Assembly (NCBI GenBank): GCA_964641715.1
Contig: CAZXMB010000015.1
Span: 1 to 25,763, forward strand
Length of the DNA stretch: 25,763 nucleotides
Source of the DNA: CAZXMB01 sp964641715
GTDB taxonomy: Bacteria > Desulfobacterota > BSN033 > UBA1163
Reading direction: 5' to 3'
In this document: piece by piece, positions 15,954 to 23,374 of the stretch
How positions within the stretch are numbered: the first letter of the stretch is position 1
Layout of the letters: each line of letters opens with the position of its first letter
The notes under the pieces: model-generated
Database searches by the model: none
Seen by the model: the letters and a program-made list of their open reading frames with translations, nothing else
Told to the model about the DNA's origin: nothing
Translations under genes and position numbers: made by a program

Positions 15954-17043
15954 TCGGCGCCTTCTCATCCATTTTGATTGGACTCTCCTGGGGATAGTCC
16001 TCCTGATCGCCTCCATTGGTATTCTCAACCTTTACAGCGGTGGTCCGAATGGAGAAACCTCCGGAACTCCAATTTACCTCAAGCAGATGCTCTGGCTAGG
16101 CATTGGCTTAGGGGTGATGTTGATGATCGCCTTTATCGAGTACCGGTATTATGCGGATATCGCCTATATCGTCTTTGCAGTAGCGCTCCTTCTCCTCATC
16201 TTGGTTTTTGGCTTTGGCATCATTACCTCGGGGGCAAGGAGATGGTTCAAGTTCGGTTCTTTCTCCTTTCAGCCATCCGAATTCGTAAAGATTGCGTTGA
16301 TCATGGCCCTGGCCAAGTTTTTCCAGAGGCCTCCGGACCGGGAAGGTTATTCCTTGAAGCAACTCTTCTTGCCCTTCCTCTTTCTTTGCGTCCCCATAGT
16401 CCTGATTCTGAAACAGCCCGATTTGGGGACGGCCATCATTCTTGCCTTGATCTTCTTTTCCGTTCTCCTGTTTGTGAAGATTCGCTGGTCATCCCTTTTC
16501 CTCCTGATTGGAGCAGGGGGGATCTTTGTGCCCCTGGTGTGGGGATTGCTTAAGGAGTATCAGAAGAAGCGAATTATCACGTTCTTCAATCCGGAATTGG
16601 ATCCTCTGGGAGCTGGTTATCACCTCATTCAATCGAAGATCGCCATTGGATCAGGGGGGATACTCGGAAAGGGATTTATGAAGGGAACCCAGTGCAAGCT
16701 GGGATTTCTCCCGGAACAGCATACGGACTTCATCTTTTCAGCCCTTGGAGAAGAGTGGGGTCTGATCGGGTGTCTGATAGTCATCGGACTCTATTTGGGC
16801 CTGATCCTCTGGGGTCTTCGCATTGCCATCCAGTCAAAGGATCGATTTGGTGCGGTCCTCTCCTTTGGGGTGGTCTCCATGCTCTTCTGGCATATCTTCA
16901 TTAATATCGGGATGGTCATGGGGATGATGCCGGTGGTGGGGATCCCTCTGCCGTTGCTCAGCTACGGGGGTTCTTTTCTACTTTCCACCCTGATGGGGAT
17001 AGGCCTGCTTCTCAATCTGAGTATGAGGAGATTTCTCTTTTAA
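15946..17043 (+). CDS. rodA: Peptidoglycan glycosyltransferase RodA (SEDS family)
   Basis: A polytopic SEDS-family glycan polymerase, partner of PBP2. The start is the ATG at 15946, preceded by GGAGGAG inside the 3' end of mrdA; a longer in-frame opening from 15877 adds a non-membrane lead and is unlikely. The 365-residue protein has about ten membrane segments, LDPLGAGYHLIQSKIAIGSGG, the HTDFIFSALGEEWGLIG loop containing the catalytic Asp, and PLPLLSYGGSFLL near the end. The 8-bp overlap with mrdA means coupled expression of polymerase and crosslinker. Confidence 0.96.
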   Translation: MIDRRLLIHFDWTLLGIVLLIASIGILNLYSGGPNGETSGTPIYLKQMLWLGIGLGVMLMIAFIEYRYYADIAYIVFAVALLLLILVFGFGIITSGARRWFKFGSFSFQPSEFVKIALIMALAKFFQRPPDREGYSLKQLFLPFLFLCVPIVLILKQPDLGTAIILALIFFSVLLFVKIRWSSLFLLIGAGGIFVPLVWGLLKEYQKKRIITFFNPELDPLGAGYHLIQSKIAIGSGGILGKGFMKGTQCKLGFLPEQHTDFIFSALGEEWGLIGCLIVIGLYLGLILWGLRIAIQSKDRFGAVLSFGVVSMLFWHIFINIGMVMGMMPVVGIPLPLLSYGGSFLLSTLMGIGLLLNLSMRRFLF

Positions 17044-17051
17044 CTGAGGAA

Positions 17052-17096
17052 TCCGGAATGGGATTACGGAATTTAATTCCGCACTCGGCAATCAGA
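17052..17096. repeat. Heptamer-type repeat at the rodA-ssb convergent junction
   Basis: Consecutive 7-bp units ATTCCGC (17076-17082), ACTCGGC, AATCAGA overlap the ssb stop codon (17092-17094). The preceding part (CGGAAT at 17067-17072) can pair with ATTCCG (17076-17081) as a 6-bp hairpin with a 3-base loop, but no T-run follows in either direction, so it is a poor terminator. The TTAATTCCGCA here recurs exactly at 20773-20783. Confidence 0.5.
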
Positions 17097-17511
17097 AAGG
17101 GACCTCCTCATCCGGCCCGGCTGCTCCTTCCGGTTCTATACCCATTTCTTTCTCCGGGGGAGGAACTTCCGCAGAAGTACCGGGCGCTCCCAGCATCTGC
17201 ATCTGCGTCGCAATGATTTCAGTCGTGGATCTGCGGTTTCCCTCCTTGTCTTCCCATTGTCGGGTTCGAATGCGTCCCTCGATATAGACCTGTTTGCCCT
17301 TATTCAGATAATCCTTGCAGATTTCAGCGAGTCTGCCAAAAGCGACGATTCGATGCCATTCGGTCGTGGACACCTTCTCACCGGACCGGTTGGTTCGATT
17401 TTCGGTCGTCGCTATCCGGAAATTAGCCACCGTGGTGCCACTGCCCAGATACCTTATCTCAGGATCTGCTCCTAAGTTACCGATGAGAATCACCTTGTTT
17501 ACTCCTGCCAT
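17092..17511 (-). CDS. ssb: Single-stranded DNA-binding protein
   Basis: A 139-residue SSB that coats single-stranded DNA in replication and repair. The true start is the ATG at 17511, directly behind a near-perfect AAGGAGGA; a longer frame to 17565 adds an unrelated 18-residue lead. The OB-fold shows NKVILIGNLGADPEIRYLGSG, the ENRTNRSGEKVSTTEWHRIVAFGRLAE core and KGKQVYIEGRIRTRQWEDKEGNRR. The C-terminal linker is proline- and glutamate-rich and ends DEEVPF, the acidic protein-interaction tip. It is convergent with rodA. Confidence 0.97.
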   Translation of the reverse strand: MAGVNKVILIGNLGADPEIRYLGSGTTVANFRIATTENRTNRSGEKVSTTEWHRIVAFGRLAEICKDYLNKGKQVYIEGRIRTRQWEDKEGNRRSTTEIIATQMQMLGAPGTSAEVPPPEKEMGIEPEGAAGPDEEVPF

Positions 17512-17640
17512 AAAATCCTCCTTATGGAATGAGCTGATAAGGGTTTGGATCGGCGATACCTGCACTCATCGAGCCACTTCAATTCCTGTTTTTTAAGGCC
17601 ACCTTACCACTTCCCGGGTGACTTTTCAAGAAGATAATGA

Positions 17641-17656
17641 TCCCCGCTGCCGGGGA
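17641..17656. repeat. Small perfect hairpin upstream of the TlpA-like gene
   Basis: TCCCCG and CGGGGA flank a 4-base loop at 17641-17656, ending where the -35 of the following promoter begins (17657). It may be an operator, the end of an upstream element, or a repeat fragment. No T-run follows, so it is not a typical terminator. The rest of the 203-bp gap between ssb and the TlpA-like gene shows no ORF. Confidence 0.4.
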
Positions 17657-17685
17657 TTGACGGGATTTGAAATATGATTTAAAAT
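17657..17685 (+). promoter_or_regulatory. Promoter of the TlpA-like gene
   Basis: TTGACG (17657-17662), 17 bp, TAAAAT (17680-17685), each one mismatch from consensus, followed by an AT-rich stretch. The start near 17692 lies downstream of the alternative TTG codon at 17667, which supports ATG 17715 as the true start of translation. Confidence 0.65.
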
Positions 17686-17714
17686 TTTTATATAAATATA
17701 TTACGGGATTGAAT

Positions 17715-18257
17715 ATGCGAAGATGGATTGTTTTCTTATGGATTTCCGCAGAAGTGGTTATCCTCTTTTTCTCCTTTCAGGCAAAGGACTCTTTTGCTTT
17801 ATCCGAATCCTTCGGCGTCCAGAAATTTCCAACGAAAAGAGAAGCTCCTCCTTTTTCGCTAAAGGATTTAAACGGAAATGAAATGGTCCTTGCGGACTAT
17901 AAGGGGAAGCCCCTTCTTATTTTCTTCTGGGGTTCCTTTTGCCCGGCCTGCAAGGAGGATATCGTCCTTTTACAAAAATTCGTCAATTCCACACAGGGTC
18001 AGTTAGCGGTTCTAACCATTGCCATTGATGGGGAAAAAGAGAGCAGAATTAAGAGACTCGTTAAGGATCTAAAGATTACCCTTCCCATCCTTTTGGACAG
18101 GAAGGAAAGGCTTGCCCGAATCTATGGACTAAAGATGATTCCCACCACTTTCCTCATCGGCCGGGAGGGTTTCGTAGAAGGGATGATCGTGGGCCAGAGG
18201 GATTGGTGCGGGATAGACGCCTTGACAGACATCAAAGAACTCTTAGACCTCCGTTGA
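17715..18257 (+). CDS. TlpA/ResA-like membrane-anchored thiol-disulfide oxidoreductase
   Basis: A 180-residue thioredoxin-fold protein held at or exported through the inner membrane by its N-terminal hydrophobic segment (about 4-29). The AhpC/TSA-Redoxin core follows: APPFSLKDLNGNEMVLADYKGKPLLIFFWGSFCPAC with redox pair Cys76-Pro-Ala-Cys79, then LPILLDRKERLARIYGLKMIPTTFLIG with the cis-Pro143. Such proteins reduce disulfides in the periplasm, for example in cytochrome c maturation, but the partner cannot be told here. ATG 17715 is chosen over TTG 17667, which lies before the predicted transcription start. It precedes lon by 59 bp. Confidence 0.88.
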   Translation: MRRWIVFLWISAEVVILFFSFQAKDSFALSESFGVQKFPTKREAPPFSLKDLNGNEMVLADYKGKPLLIFFWGSFCPACKEDIVLLQKFVNSTQGQLAVLTIAIDGEKESRIKRLVKDLKITLPILLDRKERLARIYGLKMIPTTFLIGREGFVEGMIVGQRDWCGIDALTDIKELLDLR

Positions 18258-18281
18258 CAAAAACATCCATTTTCGTATAAT
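18254..18281 (+). promoter_or_regulatory. Consensus sigma-70 promoter of lon
   Basis: Perfect TTGACA (18254-18259), 16 bp, perfect TATAAT (18276-18281). The -35 overlaps the stop codon of the TlpA-like gene (TGA 18255-18257). The transcription start would be near 18288, about 29 bases before the GTG start of lon. No CIRCE-type inverted repeat is visible nearby. Confidence 0.8.
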
Positions 18282-18316
18282 ACTCTCTGTTTTTCGATTC
18301 ACCCAAGGAGTTTCCC

Positions 18317-20650
18317 GTGAGATATCTTTATAAGTCAGAGAGCTATTCCCTTCCTCAGAGATTACTCTTTGTCCCTCTTAAGGATTCGGTCATCTTCCCT
18401 TATATGGTCGTTCCTCTTTTCTTTCCGCTGGATGAAGCATTAAACCTCCTCGCTAAAGCCGTATCGGAAAATAGTCTCATCGGATGTGTCTCCCAGCGAG
18501 ACCCCTCTCTGAAAGAACCTCAACCCAAGGACCTGCTTTCCATTGGAACGGTCTGCCGGATTCTTCACTCGGTGAAGTTGCCAAACAGGGGAATGAAGAT
18601 CTTTGTGGAAGGCCTTTCAAGGGTCTCTCTCCGAAACATCGTTCAGGAGGCGCCTTATTTCAAGGCGGAGTTAAAGGAGGTCAACGAGGTCCCGGAGAAG
18701 AGTTTGCTTTCCGAGACCCTGGTACAGAGCATCAGTGCCCTCTTTAAAATCTCCCTCTCCATGGCCAAACCCCTTTCAGAGGAGGTATCAAAAACTCTCG
18801 ACAGGATCGATCATCCGGGCCGGCTTGCCGATCTGATCGCTATCACCCTCCACCTGGAATTGAAGGAACAGCAGGAAATCTTCGAGATGATCGACCCCCT
18901 GGAGCGTCTTAAGAAGGTCTATAGCTTTTTCAGCCGGGAGATCCCATCCTTTTCGCCGAGATCCAATCCTTTTTTCACCTCGGGCAAAGAGGCAGGGAAG
19001 TTTCAAAGGGAACGGTCCCCCCGTCCATCGATGAGGGGACAGAGGGAGACGCAAGAGGAGGATCCCTATCTGGCGGAGATTCATGAACTTCGCGAGAAGG
19101 TTGGATCCGCCGGAATGCCACAGAAAGTGGAAGAGATTGCCCAAAAGGAGATCAATCGGTTGGAGAGGATGAATCCCATCTCCGCCGAATATACCGTCTC
19201 CAGAACTTATCTCGATTATCTTATCACCATTCCCTGGAGCAAGAAGACGACCGATAACCTTGATCTCGCAAGGGCCCGGGCTATCCTCAATGAAGACCAT
19301 TATGATCTCGAAAAGGTAAAGGAGCGCATCTTAGAATTTCTGGCGGTGAAAAAGTTGAAGGATCCGATGAAGGGACCGATTCTCTGTTTTGTCGGACCCC
19401 CCGGGGTTGGAAAAACCTCACTGGGACGGTCCATTGCCCGCGCTCTGGAGAGAAAATTCATCCGCATCTCCCTGGGCGGGGTGAGGGATGAGGCGGAGAT
19501 CCGGGGACACCGCCGAACCTATGTGGGTGCACTCCCCGGTCGGATCATTCAGGAGATCAAGAGGGCAGAGACCTCCAACCCCGTTTTTATGCTCGACGAG
19601 GTGGATAAGATTGGAACCGACGTCCGGGGAGACCCGGCCTCTGCCCTTCTGGAGACACTCGATCCCGAGCAGAACTTCTCCTTTACCGATCATTATCTGG
19701 ATGTTCCCTTTGACCTCTCTCATGTCCTCTTCATCACCACGGCCAACACCCTTTCCCCCATCCCTCCTGCCCTTCTGGACCGGATGGAGGTGATCCACCT
19801 CCCGGGTTATACGGAGGAAGAGAAGGAGAAGATCGCTTTCCAATTTCTGATCCCCCATCAGAAAGAAGAGAACGGATTGGGGGATCATTCCCTCTCCTTC
19901 ACCGACGGAGCGGTCTATAAGATCATCCGGGAGTATACGCGAGAAGCAGGGGTGAGAAATCTGGAGAGGGAGATTGCTACCGTTTGCCGGAAGGTGGCTA
20001 AGGAGGCGGCCATGGGAAACACGGCCCGGGAGGTCATTGATGAGGTGGCCGTTGAGGGGCTTCTGGGTCCCCGAAAATTCTTCCGGGAGGTTGCCCAGGA
20101 GAAAGACCGGATCGGTGTGGCCACAGGGCTCGCCTGGACAGAGAATGGAGGGGACATCATCTTTATCGAAACCTCCAAGATGAGAGGGGACAAGGGCCTT
20201 CTCATGACCGGTTCTCTCGGAGAGGTGATGAAGGAGTCGGCTCAGGCTGCGCTTTCCTATATCCGTGCCAATGCCTCCTTCCTCCGCATCCCGGAAAATT
20301 TTTATCAGGAATGGGATATTCACATTCACATCCCGGCTGGGGCCACTCCCAAAGACGGGCCTTCCGCAGGGATCACCATTGCGACTGCTGTTCTTTCCCT
20401 CTTGAAGGAGAAACCTGTTGCGCATGATATCGCGATGACCGGTGAGTTGACATTGAGCGGAAGGGTCCTTCCGGTAGGTGGAGTCAAGGAGAAGATTCTG
20501 GCTGCTCGAAGGGCCGGGGTTAAAACAGTGATCCTCCCAAAGAAGAATGAACCGGACCTCGACGATATTCCGGAGTATATCAAAAAAGAGATGAACTTTA
20601 TTTTGGTCGAACATATCCAGGAGGTATTCGATCTAACCTTACCCTCATGA
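18317..20650 (+). CDS. lon: ATP-dependent protease Lon
   Basis: A 777-residue cytoplasmic AAA+ serine protease that degrades misfolded and regulatory proteins. In order: LON N-domain (about 10-205, LPQRLLFVPLKDSVIFPYMVVPLFF), a helical linker, the AAA+ module with Walker A GPPGVGKTS (about 360-368) and Walker B FMLDEVDK, sensor region HVLFITTANTLSPIPPALLDRMEVI, and the protease domain with Ser683 in DGPSAG and Lys726 in KEKILAARRAG, the Ser-Lys dyad. The linker near 220-250 is less conserved and basic/proline rich (SPRPSMRGQRETQEED). The start is GTG 18317, with AAGGAG upstream; it has its own consensus promoter. Confidence 0.97.
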   Translation: MRYLYKSESYSLPQRLLFVPLKDSVIFPYMVVPLFFPLDEALNLLAKAVSENSLIGCVSQRDPSLKEPQPKDLLSIGTVCRILHSVKLPNRGMKIFVEGLSRVSLRNIVQEAPYFKAELKEVNEVPEKSLLSETLVQSISALFKISLSMAKPLSEEVSKTLDRIDHPGRLADLIAITLHLELKEQQEIFEMIDPLERLKKVYSFFSREIPSFSPRSNPFFTSGKEAGKFQRERSPRPSMRGQRETQEEDPYLAEIHELREKVGSAGMPQKVEEIAQKEINRLERMNPISAEYTVSRTYLDYLITIPWSKKTTDNLDLARARAILNEDHYDLEKVKERILEFLAVKKLKDPMKGPILCFVGPPGVGKTSLGRSIARALERKFIRISLGGVRDEAEIRGHRRTYVGALPGRIIQEIKRAETSNPVFMLDEVDKIGTDVRGDPASALLETLDPEQNFSFTDHYLDVPFDLSHVLFITTANTLSPIPPALLDRMEVIHLPGYTEEEKEKIAFQFLIPHQKEENGLGDHSLSFTDGAVYKIIREYTREAGVRNLEREIATVCRKVAKEAAMGNTAREVIDEVAVEGLLGPRKFFREVAQEKDRIGVATGLAWTENGGDIIFIETSKMRGDKGLLMTGSLGEVMKESAQAALSYIRANASFLRIPENFYQEWDIHIHIPAGATPKDGPSAGITIATAVLSLLKEKPVAHDIAMTGELTLSGRVLPVGGVKEKILAARRAGVKTVILPKKNEPDLDDIPEYIKKEMNFILVEHIQEVFDLTLPS

Positions 20651-20673
20651 CGAAGCCGTTAAAGCCCGGTGGG

Positions 20674-20771
20674 CCATTCCTGCGAAAGCAGGAATCCAGG
20701 GGTTTTTAATGATAGGGGTCTCTGCTTTCGCAGGGATAGAGTCTGGATTCCCGTTTTCACGGAGATGACAT
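20674..20771. repeat. MITE-like inverted repeat between lon and era
   Basis: TTCCTGC and GCAGGAA (20677-20683, 20688-20694) form a perfect hairpin around GAAA. The block CTGCGAAAGCAG (20680-20691) recurs inverted at 20722-20733, and GGAATCCAG (20691-20699) recurs inverted at 20743-20751, so the whole can fold into one long or two short stems. Elements of this sequence style are common dispersed repeats. It occupies most of the 151-bp lon-era gap. Part could act as a weak lon terminator: TTTTT at 20703-20707 follows the first hairpin by several bases. Confidence 0.7.
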
Positions 20772-20772
20772 A

Positions 20773-20796
20773 TTAATTCCGCAATCTGAAATCAGG
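20773..20796. repeat. Heptamer repeat before era
   Basis: Three in-register 7-bp units, ATTCCGC (20776-20782), AATCTGA and AATCAGG, lie just before the era start and supply part of its ribosome site (CAGGT). The leading TTAATTCCGCA (20773-20783) is identical to 17073-17083 near ssb, so the two are probably copies of one family. Confidence 0.5.
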
Positions 20797-20801
20797 TAAT
20801 A

Positions 20802-21695
20802 ATGGCGTCCTTTAAATCGGGTTTTATCTCCATCCTGGGTAGGCCCAATGTTGGCAAATCCACCCTCTTTAACCGAATCCTCGGCGAGAAGGTTGCGATC
20901 ATCACCGAGAAGCCTCAGACCACACGAAATCGAATCTTAGGCATCAAGAATGTGGAAGGGGGGCAGTTCGTCTTTCTCGATACCCCCGGCATCCATGAGG
21001 GACGATCTGAATTGAATAGACGAATGGTTCGGACTGCGGTCGCTTCCGGCCGGGATTCAGACCTTCTTCTCTTTCTCATCGAAGCCTCCTCTCCTCTGCT
21101 GAAGGAAGATGGGCAAATGTTGCAATCCCTCAGGGGAAGCAAGGGAATTCCCTTCCTGGTGATCAACAAGATTGATTTAATCAGGAAAGAGACCCTTCTT
21201 CCATTGATGGACCAGTATCAGAAGCTCTTTCCCTTTGAAAAGATCCTTCCTGTTTCAGCGCTCACCGGAGAAGGGGTGGATCTGCTGCTTGACGAGATCC
21301 TCAAATCCCTGCCGGAGGCTCCGCCTTACTACCCCGAGGACATGCTCACGGACCAGACAGAGAGGTTTCTCGTCTCTGAGATCATCCGGGAGAAAGTGAT
21401 CCGGCACTCCTATCAGGAGGTCCCTTATGCGACGGCCGTGACTATCGAATCATTTCAGGAACGCCCCGAAAAGAATTTGATCCTCATCCGGGGAACGATC
21501 CATGTGGAGAGGGATTCTCAAAAGAGGATCGTCATTGGAAGAGGCGGGCAGAAACTGAAGAAGATCGGGGAGGTGGCACGAAAAGAGATAGAGGCCTTTC
21601 TGGGGGAAAAAGTCTTTTTAGAGTTATGGGTAAAGGTGGAGAAGAATTGGACCCGGGATCCCCGGGCCTTGGATACACTCGGGTATTCCTCTTGA
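20802..21695 (+). CDS. era: GTPase Era
   Basis: Era binds GTP and the 3' end of 16S rRNA during 30S subunit maturation. The 297-residue protein has G1 GRPNVGKS (13-20), a TTRNRILGI switch, G3 DTPGIH, G4 NKID, G5 SALTGEG, and a C-terminal KH domain with RIVIGRGGQKLKKIG. The ATG at 20802 has CAGGTAATA just upstream, supplied by the end of a repeat. It ends 12 bp before the RodZ-like gene. Its length is the family norm. Confidence 0.97.
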   Translation: MASFKSGFISILGRPNVGKSTLFNRILGEKVAIITEKPQTTRNRILGIKNVEGGQFVFLDTPGIHEGRSELNRRMVRTAVASGRDSDLLLFLIEASSPLLKEDGQMLQSLRGSKGIPFLVINKIDLIRKETLLPLMDQYQKLFPFEKILPVSALTGEGVDLLLDEILKSLPEAPPYYPEDMLTDQTERFLVSEIIREKVIRHSYQEVPYATAVTIESFQERPEKNLILIRGTIHVERDSQKRIVIGRGGQKLKKIGEVARKEIEAFLGEKVFLELWVKVEKNWTRDPRALDTLGYSS

Positions 21696-21707
21696 GTTCC
21701 CATCGCC

Positions 21708-22460
21708 ATGAATGAGAGAGAATCCTTAGGAAAAACCCTTCAGAAGGAACGGGAGTCCAAAAACATTTCCCTGAAGGAGTTAGCCAAGAATACGAAAATA
21801 AGAGAGCCCCTCCTCAGGGCCATTGAAGAAGACCGGTATCAGGATCTTCCATCTCCGACCTATGTGAGAGGATTCCTTTTAGCCTATGCAAAGTATGTCG
21901 GATTGAATCCAAATGAAGTTCTTCTTTGTTATGACCACCTATTAAAGGGGAAACCGAACCTTATCCCGGAGGCAAGGTCCGAGAAGAAAGAGGGGTGGAA
22001 TAAGAAACAGGTATGGGTCATTGCGGGAGTCCTCCTGGTCTGCCTCATCGCCTCTTATTTCTTCCACCCTTACTGGTCACCCGCTCCCAGGGAAATGATC
22101 CCGGCGAAACCCGAAATGAGACAAAGCCCTTCGCCTCTCCCCGTCCTTCAAACCACTGAGACCATCCCTGTCGCTGAAAGCAAGCCTTTTTTACTCGAAT
22201 TGAAGGCGGCTGAAAAAGTATGGGTCCGCATTCAGGTAGATGATCAACCCGAAAGGGAGATGACCTTCAATCCTGGTGAAGGACGCTCCTATCAGGGGCT
22301 CCACCGGATTGACCTCCTCATCGGGAACGCCGGGGGACTGGACCTGAACCTTAATGGAAAGGGTTTGGGGAGGTTTGGGAAATCAGGAGAGGTGATCACT
22401 TTGAGTTTTACCCCGCAGGGGGTAGAGATCAAAAGCCCGGAGAGAGTAAGATCCCCTTAA
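21708..22460 (+). CDS. RodZ-like protein (Xre-type HTH, membrane segment, DUF4115)
   Basis: A 250-residue bitopic protein. Residues about 5-70 form a helix-turn-helix of the RodZ type (LGKTLQKERESKNISLKELAKNTKI, then LPSPTYVRGFLLAYAKYVGL), a basic stretch WNKKQ precedes one membrane segment (about 101-120), a proline-rich linker follows, and about 155-238 resembles DUF4115 (FLLELKAAEKVWVRIQVDDQPEREMTFNPGEGRSY). RodZ anchors MreB in rod-shaped cells, which fits the mre cluster nearby, though this gene is downstream of era. The ATG at 21708 has only a weak ribosome site, so coupling to era is likely. Confidence 0.88.
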   Translation: MNERESLGKTLQKERESKNISLKELAKNTKIREPLLRAIEEDRYQDLPSPTYVRGFLLAYAKYVGLNPNEVLLCYDHLLKGKPNLIPEARSEKKEGWNKKQVWVIAGVLLVCLIASYFFHPYWSPAPREMIPAKPEMRQSPSPLPVLQTTETIPVAESKPFLLELKAAEKVWVRIQVDDQPEREMTFNPGEGRSYQGLHRIDLLIGNAGGLDLNLNGKGLGRFGKSGEVITLSFTPQGVEIKSPERVRSP

Positions 22461-22493
22461 AGCGAGAAAAAGAAGATCTGAAGATTCCATTGT

Positions 22494-22528
22494 TGAATTT
22501 TAGAATTTGCTATTTGACATTTGATTTT
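22494..22528. repeat. AT-rich heptamer array between the RodZ-like gene and next ORF
   Basis: Five in-register 7-bp units with consensus TGNNATT (third TGCTATT, fourth TGACATT) lie in the 126-bp gap. They contain a TTGACA (22514-22519) that could be read as a -35, but no convincing -10 follows at 16-18 bp, so it is better explained by the repeat. Confidence 0.6.
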
Positions 22529-22586
22529 GAACAGTTTAACTTTTCGGAAAAGCTGGATTTCAATCCAGGTCCGGGAGACAGCCACT

Positions 22587-23078
22587 ATGGTTCGGTATCA
22601 GGATGAAGATGAGCGGGAAAGAATTTCCTGGAGGGAGATCGATCGGAGGAGGGATCGAAGTCCCCATGCCCCCAAGGAGCCTCCCCGGGAACGGGAGAGG
22701 TCCCAACGGTCGGAGTGGGCAATGAAGAAGTATCGAAAGGAGGTGGATAAACTCTTTATGGGAAAGAAGGGAACGAAAAAGCATCAGAAGGCTCTCAATG
22801 ATATCGATCGTTACCACGGAACGGATCAATTTGAAACAGTGGTCAGGACTTATTTAGACCAGTATGGGTTGCCTGAGGATTGGAGCACCCTCTCCCTGCT
22901 TCTGGACTATTCAGACCCCGAAAAGGTTTCAGAGGCCCTCCGGATCATGAAGACCCTTTATGAGGTGAGGACGCCCATGGAAAAACAGGGCTTCAAAGCA
23001 AAACTTGACATCCTGGCAATGACGACCAGCGATAGCGATCTCAGAGATGTGGCTGAGGATATCCTCGGGTCTTTATAA
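22587..23078 (+). CDS. Uncharacterised charged protein, 163 residues
   Basis: Two parts are visible. Residues about 1-50 are extremely charged and likely disordered (repeated Arg/Glu, with SWREIDRRRDRS and PPRERERSQRSEWA). The rest is helical, with KKYRKEVDKLF, a helix around FETVVRTYLDQYGLPEDW, then LLLDYSDPEKVSEALRIMKTLYE and a final LRDVAEDILGSL resembling short alpha-helical repeats. From memory, similarly built proteins with an SWREID-like start occur in myxobacteria and Desulfobacterota without known function; this is not verified. The start is placed at ATG 22587, with GGGAGA nine bases upstream; a longer frame from 22521 runs through repeat sequence. No membrane segment or signal peptide. 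Confidence 0.75.
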   Translation: MVRYQDEDERERISWREIDRRRDRSPHAPKEPPRERERSQRSEWAMKKYRKEVDKLFMGKKGTKKHQKALNDIDRYHGTDQFETVVRTYLDQYGLPEDWSTLSLLLDYSDPEKVSEALRIMKTLYEVRTPMEKQGFKAKLDILAMTTSDSDLRDVAEDILGSL

Positions 23079-23144
23079 AGAAGTCGGCTCATCCCCCCCT
23101 CCTGTCTCTTCAAAGGTGAAGCCTTTCAAATAGGATGATGATTA

Positions 23145-23294
23145 TCAGTCGAAATCAGGAAGCTTCAGAGGAAGCCCTTTTGCTGATCTCTCCGCCATCA
23201 GTGACTTTCTTCCGGAAGGCTTTTTGATCGGTTTCAGCGGAGGAGAACGTTTCTTCTTTTGGTGCAGTCGTTCATATCGTTTCTGCTCTCCATA
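23145..23294 (-). CDS. Very small basic ORF, possibly frame-disrupted
   Basis: A 49-codon frame on the minus strand encodes a strongly basic peptide (MESRKRYERLHQKKKRS, then PPLKPIKKPSGRKS, ending LPLKLPDFD). Immediately upstream, in another frame starting at ATG 23322, is MRRGGRFGKYGEQK; the two would join into one 58-residue basic protein if the AAAA at about 23279-23284 were one base shorter. No strong ribosome site precedes either start. It is otherwise the only content of the 296-bp gap. It could be a short ribosome- or nucleic-acid-associated protein, a pseudogene, or chance. Confidence 0.25.
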   Translation of the reverse strand, partial: YGEQKRYERLHQKKKRSPPLKPIKKPSGRKSLMAERSAKGLPLKLPDFD

Positions 23295-23374
23295 TTTCCC
23301 GAATCGGCCGCCTCTTCTCATCTTCTGTTTTTCGTAATCGTTGATTGAATCCGGAGACCAGGGGTGACTTGTAT

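Noticed and set aside
17067..17081. Terminator hairpin between convergent rodA and ssb
   Set aside because: The stem is 6 bp and lacks a T-run on either strand, so I list it only as repeat.
19418..20614. A 398-codon open frame on the minus strand inside lon
   Set aside because: Lon reads as a full, intact family member on the plus strand. The antisense frame has no family motif and follows from the codon bias of the sense gene.
22514..22542. Promoter from TTGACA at 22514-22519
   Set aside because: No acceptable -10 lies at 16-18 bp, and the hexamer is part of an AT-rich heptamer array.
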